Origin: Ottelia alismoides
Taxonomy: Eukaryota; Streptophyta; Magnoliopsida; Alismatales; Hydrocharitaceae
NCBI GenBank assembly: GCA_037367405.1
Contig: JAZKJV010007246.1
Span: 186,001-250,000, forward strand
Direction: 5' to 3'
Length of the DNA: 64,000 bases
A program made the position numbers and the translations under genes. The notes beneath the pieces are model-generated. The model ran no database searches. It worked only from the letters and a program-made list of their open reading frames with translations, and had not been told where the DNA came from. How positions within the stretch are numbered: position 1 is the first letter of the stretch; each line of letters begins with the position of its first letter. This document shows, in pieces, positions 23,258-32,725 of the stretch.

Positions 23258-25310
23258 CACTTATTTGAAAAAGAAGTGAAAAAAAATAAAAAGGAAAAAG
23301 AAAAAGAGGAGAAAATGCATGGATCAATGCTGATTATTAAACTTGCCTTCATTAAATTAAAATATGGAGCTCGATCAGATCTTTGGATTATTAATGTGTC
23401 GGAACCTTATTTGGACTTAGGTTTAAAACTTAACAGCCTCTAAGATCCACTAATCTATAGTCAAGACTCCTCAACAATCCATATCAGAACAAGTCTACAT
23501 ACACAAACCCTGAAGATCATGAATCTTTCCCTGTACAGTGTAAGTGATATGTAGCTCCCCATCTCAGAAGTAGCAAAATGGCGATCTCCCTTAACCCGGT
23601 AACTCTAATGCCTCGGTCTAGCAACTCTTTCCACGAGAAGCGGGGTATTCCCTTCTATGTTCGAGTACAACCGGCTCAAGAAGAGGGGGAAGAAGAGAAT
23701 GGACAATGGCCATTGTAGCCATGTATCCTTGGGAGCTCTAACTAGTGTAGCTGAGTCTCTCGCTGCAAGCTTCATGAGATTGGAACATGTATACCACAAG
23801 CTTTTGCTTTATTTGACTGTATACACTCCGGTGGAATTATTAAATTTTCAATCCGACCCACCACTTTTTTGGAGCTCTTTTCTTTTTGCACATTTTTTCA
23901 TGTGCATTTGTACAACATATCTACATGGTGTAGCATATATACAAGGAGTTTTTCCTCTTAATCCAGTAGACTATCCCTCTTTTGAAGCTTTATTGCAACC
24001 TACGGCTTCTGTCTTTAGACTTCATAACCACCAGACATAGTTGAGACGCACTTCCTTCACTATAAGAAGAAGAGAGGTTCCGCCTAGAAGTACTACCCTC
24101 ATATGCTACCCCAAGCCAAAGTAAACTGCCTCCTCACCACCTCATCCGTGGAGAGCTAGGTGCAAAGTGCTGGTGCAAGTAAAGCCATTGTCTCTGAGAG
24201 TCATGCGTGTGTTGTTAAGTGCTCTACTTAGGCTCATTGAGATGACATGTGATCATAGCCTAGTGGACTCAAAGAATTAAGTCCCAAGGGACTTGAAAAG
24301 ACTTAACCCTAAGCCCTATAAGGTTCCTCTTATAATTAGGTGGATTAAGATCTTAATCAAGCTCCATTTTCCAATTTAATTCCATGCTAGTTTAAATGTC
24401 ACCTATAATCCAGGAAAAACTATAAAAATATTTACAAAGAAGCTATTTACAAACTATTTACACATGTGCAAATTTTTTGAAAAATGTTTTGAAAACATGG
24501 ATGTATGCATGAATGTGAGTTTTGCAAAATATGTACACAAATTTACACAAGATTTTTGCAAACTTTTGATTTTCAAAACATTTTGGAAAAATTTTGTACT
24601 ATATACATAATTTTGATAAGAAAATATTTCACAATATTTACACAAAAAGTTTTTACAAACATTTTTACAAAAATAATTTGTACAATAGCTATGTATGTGC
24701 AATAAAGGAATGTTTATTTACAAGGAAGAAATTTTAATTTTTGCGGATTTTTGGGTTTTTAGCCTTTTTTATTTATTAACACACTCACACAAAGTACAAT
24801 TTATGGCTAAAGTATATATGAAATATATACACACCTCCTATACTTAGCTCGAACGATGTCAAGAGCGATGAAGAAGACATAACTTGTGCTTAGTATAGGG
24901 AAGTGAAAAGTAATGGCTATATACAAAGAAGAATCAAAGAATAGAATGAAGAGAACTCGGTGTCCCCCCCCCCCCATACTTAGGATCAAGTAATCATAAG
25001 TATAGCAAGCTGTACATGAAGGGAAATCCGAGTGAAGGATGTACAGGTTCTACCCCCCCTATACTTACGGTGAAATATCCCTAAGTATAGGTAGCAAAAC
25101 AGGGTAGAAAGAATCAAAAGAATACCCAAGAGTCTGACATCCCCCCTATACTTAGGGTAAAGTACACCCTAAGTATAGCATAATTATAAGATGAGAGAAG
25201 GGATGTGGTAGTAAGGAATAGAGTGATATGGACAATCGGATCTATACAAGTCGGAAGAACAGTGATAATCAGACGTGAGATGCAATAGATGTGAGTCAAG
25301 AGACCACATC
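23258..25310 (-). other. G2 3' untranslated region
   Basis: No envelope-like gene is supported. Contents on the minus strand: palindrome/PPT-like array (25178-24837), an AT-rich part full of TTTGTAAA/TTTGAAAA words (24720-24420), a block with GACTTAATTCTTTGAG and CCTAAGTAGAG (24285-24219), and a block with GAACATAGAAGGGAATACC (23662-23644). Each has a counterpart in the same order in G3 (55336-57840). A 9-bp inverted repeat CGTGAGATG/CATCTCACG (25274-25315) spans the end of pol. Confidence 0.75.
24837..25178 (-). repeat. Array of palindromes containing polypurine-tract copies (G2)
   Basis: Four units begin near 24837, 24964, 25053 and 25141. Each holds inverted arms CTATACTTA/TAAGTATAG, and the minus-strand 3' arm usually runs into a G tract, so it copies the real polypurine tract AAGTATAGGGGGG. 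The best unit has perfect 13-bp arms (25146-25158 and 25166-25178) with a 7-nt loop; another has 10-bp arms (25058-25067, 25082-25091). One unit carries a run of 12 C (24964-24975). Confidence 0.85.
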
Positions 25311-26600
25311 TCACGCAAAGTGAATAGGGACAACATCAACGACCCGCGGCTCATGATCTATATATGGCTTGAGCCGTTGGCCGTTCACTCGAAAGGTAGC
25401 ATCAAAAGACAACTCAAATATATCAATACTCCCATTGTGTTGCACCATTCTAACAAAATACGGTCCCTTCCATTTGCTCTATAGCTTCCCTGGAAATAAA
25501 CGAAGCCTAGCATCAAACATCCATACTCTCTGTCTTGGCTCAAAACTGCTTGTGGCTGATATGAGAATCATGCCACTCCTTCACTCTCTCCTTATGATAT
25601 AGGTTGTTTGACAAGGCAGTATCACGAAGCTCCTCCAAGGCTGCTAACTCTGCCCTCCTCTGATCTCCTACACTCTCTGGATCCAAAAGTACATCAGTGA
25701 CTGCCCAAAGTGACCTATGTCTCAGCTCAACAGGTAAATGGCACGGCTTGCCATAAAACGAGGCGAAAGGGGATGTGCCCAAAGGTGTCTTGAAAGACGT
25801 CCTATATGCCCACAAGACCGAGTCCAAAAGAAGAGACCAATCCTTTCGGTCAGGGCGGACGACTTTCTACAATATAGTCTTGATCTCCCTGTTCGACACT
25901 TCAGCAAGACCATTCGTCTGAGGGTGGTATGGAGTGGCAACTCGATGGTCTATGTTGAACTCGCTAGCAAGGGCCTTTACCTTGTCGTTGACGAAATGAG
26001 ACCCCCCGTCAGATATCAACACTCGAGGTACCCCGAACCATGAAATGATATTCCTCCTCCAAAATCTACAAACAGTCCGAGCATCTGCGGTTCGGGCGGG
26101 GATGGCCTCAACCCAACGACTCACATAATCCACGACCAACAGAATGTACTCAAATCCCTGAGTCCTAGGGAATGGACCCATGAAATCGATGCCCCAAGCG
26201 TCAAAAACCTCACAGAAGTGTATGGGCTACATCGGCATCATATCACGTTGTCCACAAGTGCCCATCCTCTGACAGTCAGTACACCTCTTCGCGAACTCAT
26301 CAGAGTCCTAGAAGAGAGTAGGCCACCATAGGCCGGATTGGAGCACTTTCTGTGCCATTCTCCTCCCTGATTGATGTCCTCCTGGCTCAAGCTTGTGGCA
26401 GTAACTAAGGACGCTGTGGTGCTCCTCCTGAGGAATGCACCTATGCCAGATACTATCCCCTCCCTCTTGGTAAAGGATGGGATCCTTCCAATGGTAAAAC
26501 CTGGCCTTCGCAAGGAAGGTCTCAAGTTTCTACCTGGGCCAATCTTGTGGAACTTTCTTGGCAACAAGATAGTTCACAATATCAGCATACCATGGGAGTG
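25311..26600 (-). pseudogene. G2 gypsy integrase (broken)
   Basis: Integrase would insert the cDNA. Minus-strand order: a zinc-binding region (SYCHKLEPGGHQ ... CTDCQRMG) with stops near 26310 and 26230; the catalytic core with WGIDFMGPF (first Asp), LISDGGSHF (second Asp) and [13 protein letters not shown] (Glu near 25900); a TAG at 25867; then WAYRTSFKTPLG to 25540. After a TAG and a frameshift the C-terminal GPY/F-type module is still readable (KWKGPYFV, FRVNGQRLKPYID) and stops at 25311. All three catalytic residues remain. No chromodomain was seen. It continues the RT-RH frame. Confidence 0.88.
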
Positions 26601-26679
26601 AGGCGATAGCAAGGATCGCCTCAACTGGGAAGGTCTCACAAATAGGGTCAATCTGCTCAGCATCCTCAAGATACTCTAA

Positions 26680-28230
26680 TCAGGAGAGATGATCCGCCAC
26701 CACATTCTTGACTCCCAGTTTATCCTTAATCTCTATATCAAACTCCTGGAGTAGAAGGATCCATCTTGTCAATCTCGCTTTGGCATCCTTCTTTGCCATT
26801 AGGTACTTGATGGCGGTATGATCAGTGTAAATGGTCACTCTAGATCCAATGATGTAAGATCTGAACTTATCTAGGGCAAAAACTACGACTAGCATATCCT
26901 TTTCGGTGACTGTGTAGTTCTGCTGCAAGGCATCCAATGTACGGCTAGCATAGTGAATAGCAAATGGGACTCCATCCCTCCTCTGTCTCAGCATGGCCTC
27001 TACAGCAAAATCGGAGGCATCCATCATGATCTCGAATGGGAGAGACCAATCCGGTGGCTGGAGAACATGAGCCTCTATAACACAACTCTTGAGAGTCTCG
27101 AATGACGATAGACACTTATCATCAAGGAACTCGGTGTCTTTCATCAGCAGATCAGTCAACGGTCGGACAATCCTACTGAAATCACGAATGAATCGTCGGT
27201 AGAAACCAACGTGCCCCAGAAAAGACCGTAACTGCCGCAAATTGGACGGTGGTGCGAGTTTTCTAATGACATCTACCTTGGCCGGATCAACCTCCATGCC
27301 CCTGTTGGAGATGATGTGGCAAAGCATCATCCCCTGAGTCACCATGAAGTGACTCTTCTCCCAAGATAACACAAGGTGAACCTCAATGCATCGCTGAAGG
27401 ATTCGGTCTAGGCAGTCAAGACAGGAGTCGAATCCATCGTCGTAGACTGAGAAATCATCCATGAAGACCTCCAAGCACTCCCCCACCATGTCCAAAAAGA
27501 TAGACAACATGCATCTCTGAAATGTCGCAGGGGCGTTGCATAGCCCAAATGGCATGCGTCTGAAGGCATAAGTCCCAAAGGGATAGGTAAAGGTAGTCTT
27601 GTCCTGGTCCTCGGGCGCAATGGCCACCTGATTGTTGCCGGAGTACTCATCCAAGAAGCAGTAATAGCTCTTCCCTGCCAGTCTCTCAATGATCTGATCA
27701 GTAAAGGGCAGGGGGAAATGATCCTTCTTGGTGGCCTGGTTGAGTCGTTTGTAGTCTACGCAGACCCTCCAAGAAGTGGGTACCCGGGTAGTGATCTCCT
27801 CTCCAGACTCGCTGACAACTGTAGTGATGCCCTTCTTCTAAGGCACTACATGCAACGGATTGACCCACTTGGAGTCAGAAATGGGGTAGATAAAATCGAC
27901 GCTCCACCATTTCGAAATATCCTTCATGACAACCTCTCTCAGATTCAGGTTCAATCGCCGTTGGAACTCACGCAACGACTTCGCCTCATCCTCGAGATAG
28001 ATATGGTGGGAGCACAGGGTCAGACTTATCCAATGGAGATCGGCTACACTCCATCCAATCACCTTGCGGTTCTTTTCAAGAACCCCCATCAGACGGGATT
28101 CCTTCTCTCCAGTCAAATCTGCTAAGATAATGACTGGGTACATCTCATGCTCACTCGGAAGGAACCTATACTTCAACGACGCAGGAAGTGGCTTCAGCTC
28201 TGGACATGTCGGTGCTGGCGGATCTGACCT
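26680..28230 (-). pseudogene. G2 gypsy reverse transcriptase and RNase H (near intact)
   Basis: This copies element RNA into DNA. The frame includes FLPSEHEMYPVIILADLT, IGWSVADLHWIS, YPISDSKWVNPLHVVP, one stop (27838), [42 protein letters not shown], the active site VFMDDFSVY (DD codons 27454-27459), [17 protein letters not shown], then RNase H ([53 protein letters not shown]). It matches Athila RT-RH. The frame is shared with protease and most of integrase, with no frameshift, so the pol unit was one polyprotein. In RNase H, VEA replaces the usual VGA. A stop lies at 26680. Confidence 0.93.
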
Positions 28231-28743
28231 TTAAAAACTCTGAGTGAATGCTGCCAAATCTGCATGGGAGAATGGAAACTCTCGTTCACAATCAGTATTT
28301 GGAGAAGGCTGCTCTACTGGACTGTCTCTGCTCTGCATGGCATCAAGCTCCTCCCTAGCTGCAGGCTCAGTGGAAGTCAAACATGGTACAAGATCATCAA
28401 ACTCTACCCAATCAACATCTGACTCCGAGGGATCTGTATCGGACTCACAACCAAACTCTGTCTTGCGGTCAAGAACCGACTCTGCTGCCTGAAAAGTATC
28501 CTGGACTAGTAATGCGCTCTCCAAGATCTCCTCTGTTGGTGTCTCTGCATCAGCGAACTCTGAAGGTGAGAGGTTGGTCTGTGCGACTGGATCTGCCCAT
28601 ACTGCCTCATCATCTGTAATCACGAAGCCGCAGTCCTGGTGGATGTCTCGCCCTGACTCTGTCATCTGCTCTTAATCAGTGGTCTGCTCTGAGCACTCTG
28701 AATCTCTGGCTCTGATGTCCTCAACCATTTCTATTTGTATACT
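28231..28743 (-). pseudogene. Acidic linker between protease and RT (G2)
   Basis: A 145-residue, Asp/Glu/Ser-rich stretch in the pol frame (ITDDEAVWADPVAQTNLS, ESDTDPSESDVDWVEFDD), with stops at its start (near 28674) and end (28231). No known domain was recognised. G1 begins the same linker at its left edge (VITDDEAV), and G3 has an acidic counterpart at 54890-55090. It is probably a flexible polyprotein spacer. Confidence 0.7.
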
Positions 28744-29300
28744 CTAGCCCTCGACGCGAAAGTATACCTTCCCACTATCATGGTCGGTCATTGCCTTGGT
28801 TGTGGCCAAGAACGGGCGACCTAGAATGATGGGGGTATCGGTCACAAACTCAGGGATCTCCATGTCCAACACAACGATGTTCATGGGGAATTGCAGGCCC
28901 TGAATCGTGACGACAACGTCCCTCAGCAACCTTCGGCCTCTTGACAGATCAATCAGTAAACTGAAGGATTGTCCTACTCTGTCGTAGAGTGCCCAACTCG
29001 AAGTGGTCGAGAAGGGCTCCAGAAGTAGGTTGATTGAAGAACCGCTGTCTAATAGAGTGCGGTCGAACCTCTGCTCATGGATATGGCATCTGATATACGG
29101 GGGTCCTGAATCTGGCCTCTTGGCCGGCAAACGGTTCTGGATCGCGAAACAAGTGGCCCGGGTAAGCACATGGATCTCAGACTGGTGGTTCCTTCTCTTT
29201 CTCCTAACTGTGGTCCTGTCTCTGAGTGATCTCTGGAGTAGAGGGATGTGCTCCAAGGTCTCCTGGAGAGTCAGCTAAACATGGAATTGATCTAACATCT
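28744..29300 (-). CDS. G2 aspartic protease domain (open)
   Basis: A 170-codon open stretch (29256-28744) covers the protease: LRDRTTVRRKRRNHQSEIHVL, RLPAKRPDSGPPYIRCHIHE, the catalytic LLDSGSSINLL (Asp codon 29047-29049), VVTIQGLQFPMNIVVLDM, IPEF and PIILGRPFLATTKA, then DSGKVYFRVEG before a TAG (28744). Catalytic Asp and flap-side motifs are present. The true boundary with gag is unknown because the preceding spacer is frameshifted. It is fused in frame with the acidic linker and RT. The domain is intact, but the element as a whole is defective. Confidence 0.85.
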
Positions 29301-29319
29301 CCTGGCTGAACTCTACCTG

Positions 29320-32113
29320 CTAATTCTTTTTGGCATTTTCTCTTTTCTGCCCCTTACCCAAATGGAGTGCTCTAGGGAAGGCGACTACAGGGTCCTTCTC
29401 AGATAAAAGGACTAGGAGAGGGTATCGGCAGCTCAAGCATGACCGAATCCACACATACATCATCATGCACCACAGGTGGATCAGAAGAAAATAAACCCTT
29501 TCCTTTATTCTCAGAAGTGTCCTGAGATACATGTACAGATGGAACTGGACTAGCAAAAGTAGAAATGGTGGCCTCAGTACCACCCTCGGCATGTCGACTC
29601 GCGGCCTTAGCACCGCGCTCTGGCTTGGCAACTATGGTGGCGTCAGTACCACCTCCTCCATCTGGTGTAGTGACGGCCTCAGTACCGTCGTGTGGATCAA
29701 CATCCATGGTGGCGTCAGCGCCATCGTCATCATCTCTCGCGGCATCAGTACCACACTCCTCCTCGCTTGGCGCTCCTGAAGTAGCGTGGAACGTCGCTCA
29801 GACGAGGCGCTGCCTGCTGACATCCTACCGCTCCTAAGTGTAACAAAATCAGTATCAAACAGATATGCAGACATATCACCAAATGTATCACTAGGAGTAG
29901 CATACTATGTGAAATCTACCTGCTTAGATTTCCTCTTTAGGTAGTTCGGGTTCGGCTCAATCTAGGCAGGGATGGCGGCCTTCCCTTCACGATCTCCCTC
30001 ACCTCCTAGCGGAACTCATCCATCTCCCGTCTGAAGGTAGCCTGCTGCTCTGTCACGAGGCAGGCTATGTCGTCCAAGGCATGGTTCTAATAGGATGGCC
30101 CACGAGAACCCGATGGGTGTCCTCGCTGGTAATGAGGCTGCTACTGCTGGTACAGGTACTATTGTGGCTGGTAAGAGGGGTACTGCTGATGTTGCTACTA
30201 AGGCTGATCATGCCTCCAAGAATGTCCCTGCTAATACGGACGATGACCATAATGAGATGACTGTTGCTGCTGCTGGTGGTACACTGGGGGCTGTTGTTGC
30301 TGGTGATCTCGCTGATGGTTGTACTGGCTACCCTGGCCTGAAGGTTGCTGTTGGGAATTGGCACCTCCGGCCGACCAACGGAATCCGGGATGGTCTCGTC
30401 GGATACCGGGCTGGGGTCGGTCGTACCAAATCCTATTGACATCCATCAACGGATGGGGCTCGTAGGAGGGTGGCGGGAGTACTGCCAGAGGCTGATCCGG
30501 CTGGTAAACCACCATCTGAGTGTCCAGGGATGGTGGTGACTAGTAGCAAGGTTGTGGCTGCTGGTACGGCTCCGCCTGTAGAAGGTGGACCTGTCTAGGC
30601 TGACTGGAGCTGGAGCAGTGGGACGAGCTGCCACTGCCACTCGGATCTCCTCGTGACTTAAGACGGGGCTGAGAAGTTGTCTGTGCCTCCTGGAGACACA
30701 TGATATGTGTCTTCAGGTCATTCAGCATCTGTGACATCTGATCCATCTACGATATGCTCTGGCACTGCTTCTTCTCTATAATCTCCATCCGGTACAGCTT
30801 CTCGCTGATAATGCCCATGTCTGTGGCTGTGGACTCGGCCTGTGCGGCTGCCGCTGACGAAGTGGAAGGACCAGCGTCGACCCGTGCTATCCTCTGGTAC
30901 TGCACGGTCTGTGGCTGGGGGCGTCCCTGAGTGTAGAGTCCGGTCTGGGACATCACTGTATAGTTCTCGGCCATCTCCTCGTAGATGGCCCAGACCTGAT
31001 CATGATCCATGGCGAAGTAGGACCCGCCGTAGGAAGTGTTCTCCAGGCCCTACAGCTCTGGCGTCAACCCGCAAAAGAAGCTCTGAACAAGGTTCGGCTT
31101 CGAGATATCATGGTGCGGGCATCTGTCAGTAAGCCCTCTAAACCTCTCCCATGCCTCGTGAAACTGCTTGTTGGGGAGCATGGAGAAGTTGCTGATCAGG
31201 GCTCTCGCTGCGTTCGTCCGCCCGAGTGGATAGTACTTGTTCAAGTTCTTGGTGCGGAGCTGCTCCCAGGTGTACACAAACCTCCCTAAGTGCTTCAGCC
31301 AGTTTGCTGCTCTGTCTACTAGGGAGAAAGGAAAAGCAATCATCTTGATGGTATCCTCGTCCACCTGTGAGTCGTGGACGGTGCTCCAGATCATCTCGAA
31401 CTCTCGGAGATGAAGATGGGGCTCCTCAGTGGCGAGCCCATTGAACCGGGGTAGAAGCTGAAGTGTGTTCGGGGGGAACTTGATATCCCCCACGATAGCT
31501 GGTAGTACAACCCAACGATGCGTCAAAGTCGATTCGGGGTTGTGCAACTCCACATCGGTCTCGGAGGACCTGCTGTTGCTGCTGCTGCTGCGGCTGTTGT
31601 GGCTACTGCCGCACCATCGGGTATCCTCAGTCCGTCTCTGGGCCCGCACTCCTCGCGGTCTGCTCTCATCTGCTTCATCTCTCTCCTCATCTCTATCATG
31701 AATGCACCTTGATCCCTCAACTGCTGTTGTACTATCTCAATAGAGGCGATCAGGGTGGTGTTGATCGCACCCTGGTCCAGGATAAATGTCTTCTCTACTC
31801 GGGGGCCTCCGATGCGGTCATCGCTGCTGCCGGCCATGGTCTTTGCAAAGGCAAAAGACCCAAACTCAGGTGTCGATAAATCATCGGTCTGCTGTCTCGC
31901 ATATGGCACTCGTGTCTCAGGAGCGGTAGAAGGGTGGTCAAGGGAGAACAGGGTGGAGTCGAACTCGGGTTCGGAGAGCGGGTCTGAGCTCTCACAAACC
32001 AACCTAGATGAGCAGGCTGGAGTGCTGAAAAATGGTGCAGCCAGAGGCTGCCTAATAGACCTCCTGCCCATCATCTTGATCTGGCGAGTCGGGCGGATGG
32101 GATATGGAAACAA
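29320..32113 (-). pseudogene. G2 gag polyprotein (broken)
   Basis: Minus-strand order: N-terminal Ser/Asp-rich region from 32113 (MGRRSIRQPLAAPFF) with a Met/Arg coiled segment near 31700; a frameshift near 31570-31620; gag core 31560-31050 (LQLLPRFNGLATEEPHLHLR, MIAFPFSLVDRAANWLKHLG, SNFSMLPNKQFHEAWERF, CPHHDISKP); then the same frame continues through a coiled/Gln-rich part to 30231 with stops at 31050, 30747, 30540 and 30231. VTLRSGR is near 29830, then the 36-nt repeat spacer and a Lys-rich end near 29330. The in-frame stops and the rarity of frameshifts point to transition-driven decay after silencing. It is homologous to G1 gag along its whole length. Confidence 0.87.
29575..29760 (-). 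repeat. 36-nt coding minisatellite in the G2 gag spacer
   Basis: CAG (or TAG) of the repeated CTCAGTACCACC-like core falls at 29575, 29608, 29644, 29680, 29716 and 29746; the steps are 33, 36, 36, 36 and 30 nt. It encodes alternating GTEA/GTDAT-type acidic peptides, as in G1 (974-1180). Confidence 0.8.
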
Positions 32114-32725
32114 CTATGATAAGCAAACAAACCACGGATTTCACCTACGCAACGCGAGTTGAAGACCGTAAGAGTTCGGTCACTTATATTGTCAATTTTA
32201 TTAGGTGATCAAGTCAGGATAGCAGAGCGGTTACGTGATCTGTTGGGAATCCAATCCGTCGAAAAGACTGTCCCGTATAAAAGGCCAATAGTCTGATCGG
32301 GGCTCAGATATGGCTCTAGCCTAGTGTGCGGGTCACTCTCTTGCACATGCAAACCAGACAATGAGGGGGTTGCTCTCTCCAAGATAAATTTTTATGGTGA
32401 GTGTATTTTAGGGTCAAGTTGAGTTAGCAGTCCCAATTTTATAGTTTTGATTTTTGGGTATTTTCAATAACAAACAACGCCTAACGAATTTTTTGGTTCT
32501 CTTGATTATTTTAAGTCCAAAACCGGGGGAGAAGACGAAAAAACCGATGCGTGGAAATCAATGATGCATGCAGAGTAAGAGATGCATACCTGACTCCAGT
32601 AGTCTACATGCAGGGTGATCCGCGCATAAAATAAATGACAGAATATAAACTACATATATGATGCTCGCGGAAAACCGTCCCTAGCAGAGCAATTTCTACA
32701 CGAAAGAACGGTAGCCGGATACTCG
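32114..32725 (-). other. G2 leader, gag-proximal part
   Basis: Homologous to G1 3553-4110 (shared TTATTAGGTGA, TTACGTGA, CTGTTGGGA, GGGGGAGAAGACGAAAAA). No gene is seen. It ends at the C2 target duplication ACTCG (32721-32725). Confidence 0.75.

Noticed and set aside
23600..23860. Possible envelope-like gene after G2 integrase, as in some Athila elements
   Set aside because: Only short frames exist, with no signal peptide plus transmembrane pattern that holds in G3. The conserved blocks do not share a reading frame.
24837..25178. CRISPR-like repeat array
   Set aside because: Units are palindromic with unequal spacing (about 127, 89 and 88 bp), the repeats are imperfect, and the context is a plant retrotransposon 3' UTR with no cas genes.
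25867..26181. Chromodomain at the C-terminus of G2 integrase (chromovirus)
   Set aside because: The C-terminal module ends after the GPY/F-like WKGPYFV and NGQRLKPY motifs at 25311 with no chromodomain; the tRNA-Asp primer site and RT fit Athila, not chromoviruses.
27718..28125. 135-codon plus-strand frame over G2 RT
   Set aside because: Antisense shadow of the RT reading frame on the minus strand.
31755..32162. 135-codon plus-strand frame over the G2 gag start
   Set aside because: Antisense to gag; the same shadow exists at the G1 gag N-terminus, as expected from homology.
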